A program made the position numbers and the translations under genes. Below are positions 32,770 through 44,448 of a stretch of 64,000 bases of DNA, piece by piece; position 1 is the first letter of the stretch, and the number at the start of each line of letters is the position of its first letter. The stretch is from Gigaspora rosea (taxonomy: Eukaryota; Glomeromycota; Glomeromycetes; Diversisporales; Gigasporaceae): positions 455,033 through 519,032 of the forward strand of contig QKWP01000045.1 of the NCBI GenBank assembly GCA_003550325.1. Direction: 5' to 3'. Below the pieces are notes generated by a model that was not told where the DNA came from, did not search any database, and saw only the letters and a program-made list of their open reading frames with translations.

Positions 32770-33715
32770 CAATAGTACTCTTTGTACTCGATCTCATTAA
32801 CCCTGCCCAACACTCTGATTCCCGTGATTACCTGACCGATCGCATGATCACGTAAGTCGCTCAAATTATATTTTTGTTTCACTTTTGCTGTTTTCAAATT
32901 ATTATATATCTCGTCATTTATTTATACCCTTTTACTAAGTGCAAGGGCTCTTCAGAAACTACGCCACACATAGTAAGGTTTGTAACCATAACTCGTGATA
33001 GAACTATAAGAATTCTAATGTGAAATACGTAATTTAACCCTAACCATATTATTAGAATAACGAGCAAACTTTGTATGAGAATTTTTATAATAATTTATGA
33101 TAGAAATCAAAATAATTTCAATGCAAACTCAACCTTAAAACGCATCATTTGTCGAATAGGTTTGTAACAGAATTTTTTTATAGAAACCATGATAAAAATC
33201 ATGATAATTCCAACACAACTAACTCTCTTTTCATTGTTACCGAAATGGCACACAAGTCTTGTATTTTATATATTTGATAAAACTTGGCTTAAGTACAGTA
33301 ACTCATCAATGGATCAAATAAAAGAATTTGATTGGTTTGTCCGATCAAATGACCAATCAGATTCTTTGTCGAATTTATTAAGTGATTTTTATAAGTAAGA
33401 GGAGGAGAAAAAAAGGGGGTAATGTAAACCACCGAATTAAATTGGTCTGGCCTAAGAATTATTTTGCAAATACTATTTATTATTTTGTAAATAATTTGGC
33501 GATCGGCTAAAAGAATCATATGCAGTAAAAATATATGTCATCCATTATTTATATACTGGTACGTAATAACAATTTAAAAGTCAGATCAAAATGTTGAATT
33601 ATTTGATATGCAACTATGAAAAAATATAAATGAAGCCAAAATTTTGGTTAAGTTTCAAGATGTTTAGCCAATTTCTTAAGACAAAACTCTTAAGTATAAA
33701 GGTCGAAAATAAATT
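32770..33715. other. Gene-free DNA with repeat remnants
   Basis: 32975-33165 resembles the ~100-bp repeats at 55085-58790 (GTAAGGTTTGTAACC, then TCGTGATAGAACTATAA). 33395-33455 is a fragment of the 32492 family. Frames at 33189-33398 and 33289-33519 overlap on opposite strands and have no features. Confidence 0.5.
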
Positions 33716-33942
33716 GTCGCGGCTGAAGCTGGAAATGGCTGAAGCTAGAAATTAGAGGTCTCGATTTAAAACTTTAAGCCCTGCTAAAATCCAACTATAC
33801 TCTTTTATTATAAACCCTAACCCTAAATTCTAATCTAACTATAAAAAAAAATCGTACAAAATGTATTCCAAAATTTTTTGTAAATTTCATATCAAAATAT
33901 TTAAAATTTCCAGCTTCAGCCATTTCCAGCTTCAGCCACGAC
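33716..33942. mobile_element. 227-bp MITE with GCTGAAGCTGGAAATGG ends
   Basis: GTCGCGGCTGAAGCTGGAAA, then TGGCTGAAGCT, is inverse to AGCTTCAGCCATTTCCAGCT, then TCAGCCACGAC. This gives at least 30 bp of TIR, itself made of two GGCTGAAGCT copies. ATAAATT is repeated directly on both sides. Non-coding centre. Confidence 0.75.
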
Positions 33943-34222
33943 ATAAATTTTTCTTAATAAATAATTTTGCCATAAATACGAAACACAATTCTGCCATAAA
34001 TACGTATTTTTATTAGTACATTTAATTTCCAAAATATATCAAACATTATCAATAAAAATATTATATAACTTACTGGATAATAACTTCAAATTGTTGAATC
34101 GAGACTCGCCTTAATATTTTGATTGTTTATACTGCAATGTTCATATATATACCACAATTCTAAGTGCTAGTAATTTTTCAGAATTTATTTTTAATGAACA
34201 AGTATAAACTTTAATTCATCCT

Positions 34223-34603
34223 TTAAATCATAATGAATTTACTGAAGAACAAACGAAATAGGAGCATCCAATGATCTATCAAATAATTCTGGCAAACTCT
34301 ACTTTGCCAACAGATTATCTGTGGGGTGAATAATATGCCCACGTGGTTCTCATTGATAACTTCACCATTTTCCAAGTGATTTTCAAGCTCTAACATGTTA
34401 GTCCAATCATCCATTACGTGTACATTTGACCAATGCACTTCATCATCAGAGATTTCAGGATCACCAATTATCCCACTGCTAGTCATTTCAGTAGATTTAA
34501 TTGTTTCAGGAGCTTTAATTGTTTTACTTGGTTCAATTGACAGATCCATAGAAGCTGGTAAGCTAATATTATTGCTACTGATACTTGTAGAAAGTACTTC
34601 CAA
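34223..34603 (-). pseudogene. Remnant of an unassigned protein gene
   Basis: A 126-residue frame whose first 90 residues have real-protein composition: a Ser/Thr/Pro-rich start (SLPASMDLSIEPSK), then DDEVHWSNVHVMDDW and NMLELENHLENGE. After ENHVG the natural sequence seems to continue in another frame (HIIHPTDNLLAK, then LPELFDRSLDAP), and that frame also has an in-frame stop. I therefore read it as a broken gene with at least a frameshift and a stop. The motif order reminds me of repetitive hypothetical proteins of Glomeromycotina, but I cannot name the family. Surrounding DNA is CpG-poor, consistent with a silenced, decaying copy. Confidence 0.4.
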
Positions 34604-34790
34604 TTCTTGTGGAGTATCTTCATTATTATGAAGTCAAATAGGGGCTGCAAGGTGAATTTATTTAAACTGTCATTCAGATTTTTCAATGTCATTATGTTTT
34701 TGTTTGGTTGTTATGTAATTGGCTCATTGTTAGCACCTTTTCATACTTAAATGATAAATTTAAATTAGTTATATAAACTTAAAATTTGAA

Positions 34791-35162
34791 TACTGTATTT
34801 ACTCAAAATAATTCACATGGGCATTATTTCGAAAATTGCATTTCTTAAAATAGCATGTTGGTTTTGAAATAATGCCCATGTGCATCCCAATATAATGTAC
34901 ACTCCAAATACTGAATTAATAATCTGCTGAAATAATGAATTCAAATAAGCAGAAATAATAATTTTTTTAGTTAAAAAATCTGACTTATAAGATTATATAT
35001 AAAATTATGAAATATATATTTTTTATGCATCACACATATATAATGCACAATTTTTTAGAAATTAGACCTTTGCCCTGAAATAATGCCCATGTGTGTACTC
35101 GAAATAATGTGCATCCTCTTGAAATAACATGCAGGTGTGCATTATTTCAAGTAAATACAGTA
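34791..35162. mobile_element. TA-flanked TIR element, CpG-depleted copy
   Basis: TACTGTATTTACTCAAAATA is inverse to the right end (TATTTCAAGTAAATACAGTA, with mismatches). Internal GAAATAATGCCCATGTGCAT and similar boxes correspond to GAAATAACGCCCATGCGCGT in the 23050-24293 element, with C in CpG replaced by T (or G by A). TA occurs at each edge. Non-coding. Confidence 0.75.
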
Positions 35163-35277
35163 ATATTTGAGTGCTACCAGAAGAAGATGGATCGTTGATT
35201 TATCATTGATTATTTAAATAAATAATCAATAATAAATCAATATTCCATTTTACTTTAACATCACTTAATTAAATATG

Positions 35278-35456
35278 TTGTGCCTCAGATTAATCCTTGC
35301 TTCAGATTGATACCTGGCCTAATAAAATTAGGATTAAGGTAAAATTACAGTAAAGTTAGGAGTTAGTTAGGCCAGTTGTTGCCGATCATTTAATGCTGGT
35401 CAAATGATAGTCATCTAATATAATCAATCTGTCACAAGTATTAATCTGAGGCACAA
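35278..35456. mobile_element. 179-bp MITE with TTGTGCCTCAGATTAAT ends
   Basis: Exact 17-bp inverted ends TTGTGCCTCAGATTAAT and ATTAATCTGAGGCACAA, in TATA-containing flanks. The TTGTGYC terminus and the GCCTAATCCT/AGGATTA interior suggest it is a relative of the 157-bp MITE at 2356 and 16309. Confidence 0.8.
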
Positions 35457-35870
35457 TATACATACTGGCAAATAATTTTGATAATTAGTATGTAAAAAAC
35501 CCATTGACAACTACAACTGTTCAACTAAAGCTGAATTAACACATATTCTAATAATTGTAAAGCTAAATGAGACAATTCTAATACAAACGCTTTGCTGAAT
35601 CCCAAAAATTAGTAACATTGTCATCAAATTGAATATAAGTTTCTTTTTTAAAAGAAAATGCTTCTCTTTGATGTAATAAAAATCATATAAAATGTGTATT
35701 AGTGTTTTATCAACTATAAGTAATAATAATTTAGCTATTAACTGAAATGTGTATAGAAGAAACCAGAAGCACAAGAAGAAAATTTTCAAAGTTGATACTT
35801 TGGATACAAAATGAATAATATTCCAAATAGAGGTTGTTCCCATTAAGACGATTGATTTTCTAAATAATTT
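35457..35870. other. Gene-free DNA
   Basis: A minus-strand 110-residue frame (35511-35843) is hydrophobic and A/T-driven with no recognisable motif. I do not call it a gene. Confidence 0.4.
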
Positions 35871-36222
35871 ATCATATAGTGTGTTACATATTAAAGCAGC
35901 CCTTTTTTACATATAATTTATTTTGAAAAATTGAGTTTAATCATTTGTTTTGATTTTTAGACTGATCCAGAATTAATTAAATTTTACAATTTTGATTTGT
36001 TAATTGCAACAGGTGACTATCAAGTAATCTTGTGATGTATTGGCCTTATGTGGCCTCATGTAATTTTGCTTTTACAATTATCTTGATTTTTTATTATACA
36101 AATTGACTTTCATTTATAATTGAAAGATACTGATCATGCAAAATTTATATAAATCTAATAAAAACTCAATTTTCAAAAAATTGCTAAAAAGGACTGTTTT
36201 AATGTGTAACACCCCATATGAT
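35871..36222 (-). mobile_element. MITE with ATATGGGGTGTT ends, copy 3
   Basis: ATCATATAGTGTGTTACA is inverse to TGTAACACCCCATATGAT. Internal order is inverse to the copy at 5610-5951 (GAGTTTAATCATTTGTTTTG; TTTACAATTATCTTGATTTT; GAAAGATACTGATCATGC). It is CpG-free, unlike copy 2. Confidence 0.75.
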
Positions 36223-36369
36223 TCACAAAATTTTCAACTTTATTGTTTTAACAAGCTACTCAAAACAGTGCACAACTTTGTATGTTTTTGCAACAACCTT
36301 TTTGAGCTTATTTAATACATAGACAAAAGAAATAGCAAATCTTGAAGATTGTAAAGCTGATTCCAAAAG

Positions 36370-36656
36370 TAGTGATGTGAGTTGGTAGCTACCAGTAAGA
36401 ATCTACCACTGGTATCTACTGTTAGATAATGGTAGATACTATTAAGTAAATTATATGCAGAGTAGATGCCAATTAAATAATAGAATAAAATTTTAAAATT
36501 ATTTAATGTATTATAAATATTGAAAGTATATGATTTGTCAAATAATTTATTTATCATGTGACTAGTAGATTTACCAGTAGTAATAGCTACCGCTAGCTAC
36601 CACCTACTGGTAGATACTAGTAGAAATATGTCAAATTGGTAGAATTCACATCACTA
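36370..36656. mobile_element. hAT-type MITE with exact 8-bp duplication
   Basis: TAGTGATGTGA and TCACATCACTA are exact inverses, flanked by TCCAAAAG at 36362-36369 and 36657-36664. Inner GGTAGCTACCAGTA / TACTGGTAGATACTAG boxes repeat at both ends. A minus-strand short frame overlapping it is incidental. Confidence 0.92.
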
Positions 36657-36664
36657 TCCAAAAG

Positions 36665-37551
36665 ATAGTATTTTTTATAATAGATATTATATCAGGTAAA
36701 AGTGTCTTGCTCACAATATTACTTTCTAATACAAATTATTGCCATGATATAATAGTCTGCTTTATAATATACTAATTGTCTAATTTTTGTTAGTTGTAAG
36801 TGTCTTATTACATATATAGAAATAAATAGATGACTTTGTTAGAATAAATCATAAGAGATCAACATAAGGTTGGTTTTAATATAAAGTCAATTAGTATTTT
36901 AAATACTAATTGATTTCATGATGGGACCAATCTTATGTTGGTCACTTAAATTTATTATAATATTCCAAGTTAAATACTTTTAGAAAAAAACTTTATTAAT
37001 AATAAGTAGTTGTCTTAAGTGCAGCTTCAGTTTTCAAGATCAAACAAAAGCAAAAATAAATGCAATTCTAGTGTCTTAGCTAATAAAAAAGAAAAATAGA
37101 TTGCTATAACATGACGTTTGCTTGTCTTATAATAACTTAGTGAAATATGATAATGAATTAAAACAACTTACAATACATAGTATTTTTCAATGTTATTTTA
37201 TATATGTTTGACTTTTTGAAAATATTACCAATGACCAAGTTTATTTGATGTACTATACAATATATAAAAACATTATTAGAATATTCAATCTCAGCTATCA
37301 TCTATAAGAAAAAATATTTTTTTAAAAATATTTATTCTAAAACCAATTCATATATATTAGTATTTAATACTTCCTTATGGCTGCATATTTGCTAGCTAAA
37401 TCTGATACATAGCAGTTGATTCTTATACTCTTTATTCCCATATTATTCATTACATTTTTAATAAGAAGGTTTGCATCTTTGGTTCTAACTGTTGATTACT
37501 AATATTTCTTGTATTGCAAATTAAACTTCACACTAAAAAGTTACCAAAACA
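36665..37551. other. Gene-free DNA
   Basis: A/T-rich, nearly CpG-free. 36863-36945 is a small palindrome (TAAGGTTGGTTTTAATATAA near AATCTTATGTTGGTCACTTA), otherwise nothing recognised. Confidence 0.5.
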
Positions 37552-37559
37552 ATACTGAT

Positions 37560-38947
37560 TAGTGGTCGTACCCTCGGATATAGTAACCGGTTAACCGCTA
37601 GGTTACCCAGATAACCGGATTATAAAATTAATTAACGGGTTTCACAATTAAGTTATCTAGTTAACTTATAAGATAATATAGGATAATATAGGCTAAAATC
37701 TAATAAGGTAGTTGCGCGATGCTGTCACGCAAAACCAGGAATGTAAATTTATAAATTTACTTAACTATTTTAATTCTGTAGACTGGCATAAGAAGCCCTT
37801 AACGAGTTCAATAAAATGGGCCATTGTATTCGAATAAGATCTATTTTTTATTATATTTACACATAAACATATTATGAAATCATACGTAGTTTTCATAATA
37901 CCAACCAAAACGGGATAGACCATTTTCTAAGAAATTGCCCAATACCTCTTTTATCTCAATAAACTATAAACTATATCTTTCTTACATTTAAATGAATTGC
38001 CAAAAGAAGTCAAGTATAGCGTTCATACAGAGCCGTGCAGTATTAAAAAAAGCTTACATAAGGTTCACGCAAGGATTTGCATAAAACCTGATAAAATATA
38101 AGCGTAGTTAATACAATGCATTAATTAAAAATGCTTCTAAATCAAATATATTATTAATTTATCTTCGCTTCGTTTAGACCACAAATTTGTGTTGTAGGTC
38201 GAAATCGAATTGTTTTTTGTTTTCCAAATCAACTTAAATTGCAACGAAATTCTAAACTAGTTGATTAGGGAATTCAAATTCCACTTAATAAGTGGATTAA
38301 AAATTAATTTAAAATTTATCAGTACGCATTTTGTCAAAATGTTCCATACTGAAAATTTTTTAAAAATATCCGAGTTAAAAAATATTTATTTTATTTCATA
38401 ATGCATTCGAAAACTTACTTGGCAATTCTTTTAATCGCATCATAAACCCTTTATTTTATTATGCGAGAGGATTATTAAGGCTGTTGAAGATCCATCAAAT
38501 ACAAGGGTCAAAACGCATTCAGCTTGTGAAATCTTGAAATATTAGCACTCAAATTTGCTGGTATGTCCTACATCAAACCCCCTCTTTCTTTATCACCCGG
38601 TCCCTTTCTTCGGATCAAATTTTTTCCTTTTTTTTTTTTTTTTTTAAAAGTGTTCAAGTCCATTGATCATTGATCAATGAGACATATATATTTATAAAAA
38701 AAAAGAATTTATATATAAAAAAAAATTTTTTAAACAATTAAAGTTACAAAAATTGGTGAGGATACAATGCCCTATACTATCCATTATCTTATTAGTTAAC
38801 CGGATATTTTATAACTAGCAGTTAACCAGTTATTATACTTAGGGTATAACCGTTATCCGTTTACTTCAATAGGGTATAAAACCGTTTATTAGATTTTATA
38901 AAAGGTTATACCCTTTCGGGTAAAGAGTTATCCAGGTACGACCACTA
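37560..38947. mobile_element. 1.4-kb hAT-type element, exact 8-bp duplication
   Basis: TAGTGGTCGTACC and GGTACGACCACTA are exact inverses, flanked by ATACTGAT at 37552-37559 and 38948-38955. Subterminal GGTTAACCGG / CCGGTTA-type boxes repeat in both ends (37590-37680 and 38795-38925). It is much richer in CpG than the DNA on either side. No transposase or cargo protein was recognised in the ~1.1-kb centre, which includes a T17-type run near 38630. Confidence 0.92.
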
Positions 38948-38955
38948 ATACTGAT

Positions 38956-40026
38956 CAGATATTTTTGCTTAATGTTTATCCAGCCATTAAAGGTACAGTT
39001 ACCCCAAGTTTGTTTTCTTGTGCATGGTATAAAATATCCTATTAGAAGAATTTGGTCACTTATTGCTTATTGATTAGGCAATTTTAAGGTTGGTATAATA
39101 AATCTAAAAACATCTTGTGTTTTTTGGTTTTTCAAAAAGGTAAAAAAAAGACCATCTGATACAATTATACATAGCACCAGATTTTCAAAGTATTAATTAT
39201 CTCTATATAAGAAATATGCAATATTTATTGTACCTACTCTTATTATTTTTTTTTGTATCTTCAGGTAATGGTCGAATCAGAATCTCTATATCTCATTTGC
39301 ATTATATTTTACACTAAAATTTAAACAAGTTCAAAAATGATTTCAATATAGTTTTGCCTTATTAAAAACAAAGTACTCATGCTTTGCAATAGCAACAGGT
39401 AAGATATATTTTTGTATACATAAAAGACAAACTGTCTTTTTGTTGGCTTTGGAATTTTCAGATATAGCCAAATAAAAAAATTCTTAAAAATTATATTCTT
39501 TTTTACCTATTGTAATTTAGCATAAAAAATTACCAGTTTTGTGATACTTTATTTATAAGATACTTTTAAACAATATCAAGTACAAGTTCCTTTTCCAATT
39601 ATAAAGCTCATCCTTGTTCATTATTAATTACTATCAGATAACTTTTTCTAATTTTATTTTATGGGTTTAAGTTTTTATACAATTGCACAGTTGTGCACTC
39701 TGTGATTAACAAATCAAAATTAACTATATAATCATCCAAAGCATAGCAGAGGACTCTCTTTTTTTATAACAATCAGTGATAAGTTAGTGTCACTTGATAT
39801 TGTTTGTCTGTGCCTTTTGCATTTATGATTGGCTAAATATACTGGATGACCTACACTATGATCCCTCTTTTTTTCAATCTTCAATATAGCAATCACTATA
39901 CTTTGTTCAAACTTCTACTTTTAACAGAGTTATAAGTGCTTCTCTACTTTCTTGGTATCATAGAAGTATGCCTAATCAATCCTATAAATAAAATTATAAA
40001 TATCTGTTAAAAATTATTAATAGTAG
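38956..40026. other. Gene-free DNA
   Basis: A/T-rich, CpG-poor, no coding signal. It ends at the retrotransposon's target site (GTAG). Confidence 0.5.
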
Positions 40027-40375
40027 TGTCATAGTGTAAACGTGATATTTCTTCTGATTGAAATTAGGCGCAGTAAACCCATGATCGAAGAAACAAGAAA
40101 CCTAAAGAAAGAACAAGAATTAATCAATTGAAAATAGTTAACAATATAAATATTATTAAACATAACCATCGTTGTATAATCATATAATACTTATCGTCAT
40201 AAACCCCTTTAGTTATAGTGATTATAATGTGATTCGAGATTAATGATCCTGCTATGATCCTCTTATGATGAAGGTCTCTAAACCCCTTTAATACATTAGT
40301 CTAGTGAAAGTTATAAAAGCACTGTAGTTTCCTCTCTTGTAATCATATCCTACGGGATTATAATAAATATCATAT

Positions 40376-43049
40376 CTCTTAATTTGTTATACAGGCATAT
40401 TTGCTTGCGAAAATTTTAAATTTTTAAATTTTTTAAATAAAACCTTAAATATTAATTTTAGCTATATACTTTCTAAGTAAAAAATATAATATTAGTTCTG
40501 TTTATCAACTTTATTATAAATTTTTTTTAAAATTATTAAAAAACTTTGGTATAATAAAAGTTTAAAGTTTTTGTTTTGGAACTTTTACTATAGAATTTTT
40601 TTCTTTAGGTTTTCTCAAATTTTATATATTCCTGTTTATAAAAAAATTTTCACTTCTAATACAAGTCCTAATTTTTACAAGTAAATCATTTAAAGTCAAA
40701 TAATGAACGTTGTCATCCTATATATAAACTACAAAGTTGTATAAGAAACTATATTTTTAAAACCAATATTTAAAGAATTTGCCAAGATATTGTAAAATAT
40801 TTTTTTGGTTAAAAAATTTCTTTAAAATTTAATATTTTCAGCTTATAAACAAAATAAACTTTTTGTATTATAATATAAGTTTAAATAATTCAAAAATATA
40901 ATCCTTGTTCTTAAATATTATAATACCATATTTTATTAAATATTTTAAATGATTAAAAAACTAAATCAAAGGTACATCGGCAAATTTTATATATAGATAT
41001 ATATTGATTACTAACCGGTAAGATATATATCGATGAACAACACCCCTATCGATTACTATCAATTGTGATAGTAATTGATACATATCCGGTTAATCGATTA
41101 CTATCGATAGTGATATCAATTAATAATTATTATATTTACATAATCATGCTTTTTGAACGTTTTACAGGTTTTCGCAAGTTTTCGCAAGTTTTTACAATTT
41201 AATTATAATTTTTTTTATTTATTATTATTATAATAATATTTTAAATTATTAAATATACAATATTCGCAAGTTTTTGCTATTTAATATAAAATTTTATTTT
41301 TATTATATATTATATTTTAAATATTATATATATTATATATTATAATAAAAAAAATAACAAAAAAAATAAAATTCAAAAAAAATGAACCCAAAAAAAATAA
41401 AAAAATAATCTATTATATTCCTTATATTCACTCATATTTGCTTATATTCATTCATATTTGCTTATATTTGCTTATATTCGCTACTTCTTGCAAAGTCCCA
41501 GAAAGTTAGATCGTTTCTTGCAAAGTTCCAAAAGAAGTAAGGAATAAATAAAATAAAATAAAATTAAAAAAATAAGTAAAAAAAACAAACAAAAAACAAA
41601 CCAAAAATATAACAAAAAAAACAAACCTGAAAAAATAAACTTATATTTCGCTTATATTTGCTTGTATTTGATTATATTCGTTAGTTAAGCAGTTTTTTCT
41701 TGCAAAGTTCTGAAATAAAAAAAAAGAAACCAAACAAAAAACAGAAATGTAAGCAAACTAAATAAAAAAAGAAACAAAGCCCCAAATCTCCATTTCGAGT
41801 TCGTGTTTTGCAATTCAGAAATCGTAGAAGGTTTTCACAAAGTGTTAGAATAAAATAAAGTAATAAAAATAAAAATAAAAACAAAAAACATGAACCGAAA
41901 AAATAAATAAAATAAAACCTTGTGAAAACTTGCAAATACTTGCGAAAACTTGCATTCTTAAACGTTCGAAATTGCTAGAGAAAGGTGTTGTGTGTTCTTG
42001 CAAAGTGTCGAAAGGCTGAGTTGGCTTGCGCAAAGTATCGAATAGTTGTTGGATTTCTTGCAAAGTGCTAGTGGTAAAGTGTAAAACTAAAGTAAAAAAA
42101 AATTAAAAAAAAATATAAATAAAAAAAAACAACCCGAAACTAAACGAAACTAAACGAAACCAAAAAAACAAAAGGAAAACGAAGAAACTATGTAAAATTG
42201 ATAATTATAAACAAAAAAATAAACAAAGATCTAATCTGATCTTGTAGTACAATTATCAAAACATTTCGAAACATTTCGAAACATTTTAAAAATAATAGTT
42301 AAACGCATTCTTGGTATGATCCAGGGTACAGATCTACTGATCTAAAATATTTCGAAACAATTTGAAATATAAAAAAAAAGAAGGAAAAAAAAGAGAAAAA
42401 AAAAAAGAGAAAGAAAGAAAGAAGAAAAGAGAAAGAGAAGAAAAGGAAGAGAAAAAAAAAGAGAGAAAGAGAAAAAGGGAGAGGAGAGAAAAAGGGAAAG
42501 AAAAGAAAAAAGGGAAAGGGGGTAAAGATCGTTCAAGACGGCCTTTTTTTTTTTTTTATGTTTTTTTTTTTTTTTTTTTTTTTTTNNNNNNNNNNNNNNN
42601 NNNNNNNNNNNNNNNNNNNNNNNNNNNNNNNNNNNNNNNNNNNNNNNNNNNNNNNTTTTTTTTTTTTTTTTACCCGGTGATCTGGGGATAAAATTTTTGT
42701 AACATGGTCAAAACACTGTGTAATTATTAAAGATCTGTTAATCGTTATATATCGTTTCAAGTAATTACCTGTGTAATCATTAAAGATCTGTTAATTGTTA
42801 TTTATTGTTTTAAATGATTCCGATTATAATCGATTTGTAGATATATAACGATTTAATATAGAAAATGATATATATCGATTTAGATATATATTGATTTTTA
42901 ACCGGTTATCGATATATATCGTTATTTTTTAATCGATATAAAACAATTAACTGTTATATATCGATTAATATCTATACATAAAATTTTCTGATGGTATATT
43001 TATAGTAATTATACAGACAAATTTGCTTGCGAACTCTACAAAGTAAGGG
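40376..43049. mobile_element. TIR insertion inside the 5' LTR
   Basis: Against the intact 3' LTR, the inserted block begins CTCTTAATTTGT and ends ACAAAGTAAGGG, imperfect 12-bp inverted repeats (10 of 12), with a 2-bp AT duplication. Near-identical TATACAGGCATATTTGCTTG and TATACAGACAAATTTGCTTG lie just inside both ends in direct orientation. The centre holds TTCTTGCAAAGT repeats (41480-42070), TTATATTTGCTTATATTCG repeats (41420-41680), ATATATCGAT-rich tracts and the sequence gap. No coding capacity was found; long lysine/glutamate frames near 42362-42540 come from a purine run. A related end lies near 52215-52260 in inverse orientation. Confidence 0.7.
42586..42655. other. Assembly gap (70 N)
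   Basis: Seventy undetermined bases flanked on both sides by poly-T, so the true length here is unknown. It follows a purine-rich run of G/A (42370-42525). Confidence 0.98.
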
Positions 43050-43267
43050 ATAATATATTCCTATACTACCCTATAATAAATCTATTGATAAATCTTTCGT
43101 TAAAATTGTTAAATCACCAAAGTCACGCCTCTGGTGAATTGCCTTATCATCTAAATCCATATATATTTTTGTACATAAATTATTAAACTTACGTTCCTGC
43201 CTGTAACATTTGGTGGTGACTGTAAGATACATGACTTTGTAAATACCCGTGTTTTTAATTTTCTAAA

Positions 43268-44125
43268 ATGAATGAAGAGCAGTTTAACAAGTTCATGAAA
43301 GCTATGACTAAATCAGCCAGTGGAGAAGAACTTAGAACCTTACCTAAAGAAATTAATTTGGTTAAAATTAAGTACTTTTATGGAACTGATGATGAGGATC
43401 CTTTCAAATGGTTCGATGACTTCAAAAGAGCATCCGAAGCCAATAACTTGGCAAAGATCGTAGGGTGAAGATTGCGTCAGAATACTTAAAAGAAATGGCA
43501 GCTGAATGGTATAGAAGAATTAGAGAAAATATTGAATTTTGAAAAGAGAAGAAAATGAAACAGACTGAAACAAGAGTTTCTATCATTTATTTATTGGATA
43601 GTTCACCCCAGAAGAAAGACAACACCAGTAGCTAATAGAGTTATACGAATTACAACAAAAGGATACAGAAAAAGTAGATATTTATGCTACTAAATTTCAA
43701 AAATTACTCAACCGGGTTAATGTCGATAATGGGTTTTCCAAAAGCTTCATCGTTAGAATGTTCTTAAAGGACCTAAAAGGCAAAAATGCTGAGCTTGTAA
43801 ATATAGCCACACCAAAAAATTTAGATGACACCATAGCCGTAGCAAAAAGAATTGAGGCAAGAAGTTATTATCACCAATGACCTACCGAACAATTCAATGC
43901 ACTACAACGAATAGGAGATGACCTACGCGACCTAAAGAAGAGTATTAAAGGATTAACAGTAAATTATGCAACTCTATCAACACAAATAAAAGATACAAGG
44001 ACTTATCGTCCACAGGAAAACTTTTATAAAGGGCATCCTCAAAATAGATATAGGTGGGAAAAAAACGAAGGACTTAAATGTGGTAAATGTGAAGAATAGG
44101 ACATGTAGCTAGAAAATGTATGTCT
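43268..44125 (+). pseudogene. Fossil gag region of the Ty3/Gypsy element
   Basis: Encodes remnants of the capsid-like gag protein (for example NLVKIKYFYGTDDEDPFKW near the start), ending in a recognisable CCHC-type zinc-knuckle region near 44080-44125. It lies just after the 5' LTR. Not intact. Confidence 0.75.
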
Positions 44126-44448
44126 GAAAGAGGATATACCTATAAAAATCAAAAAAGGAATGAAGAAAATAATAAAAACGCTATTAGTTTCTGTGAATTA
44201 GAAAACAATAATAATAAGGAAATATATTTATTAAATAATAAACCTACCCTGAAGAGAATAGTAAAACGTCTGGCGAACCCAAAGTGGGAGAAAAGATTGT
44301 GCAAAACGGCTAGAATATCTCAAGAACAGCTGGAAAAGAACGAAATATGGAAGTTTAAGAACCACCTATTATAAAAAAAACACTTCAAGTAAAACTGAAA
44401 AGAAAATGGAGACCTTCGAAAGTTGATTCTTTACGACCTTATAATGTC

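Larger units (their letters stand above)
40027..43208 (+). repeat. 5' LTR, split by a 2.7-kb insertion
   Basis: 40027-40375 and 43050-43208 together match the 516-bp 3' LTR in order and length. They are separated by the TIR insertion at 40376-43049. The LTR ends at GTAACA, and TTTGGTGGTGACTG follows at 43209 where the primer-binding region is expected. Confidence 0.88.

Noticed and set aside
35511-35843. 110-residue hydrophobic minus-strand frame
   Set aside because: The hydrophobicity follows from T-rich codons; no motif, no topology typical of a transporter.
42342-42691. Lysine/glutamate-rich frame (plus) and its Phe/Ser/Leu mirror (minus)
   Set aside because: Both are translations of a low-complexity purine run, and the plus frame crosses the assembly gap.
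43209-43226. tRNA identity of the retrotransposon's primer-binding site
   Set aside because: The sequence after the 5' LTR does not match the common initiator-Met primer site and I could not assign a tRNA by eye.
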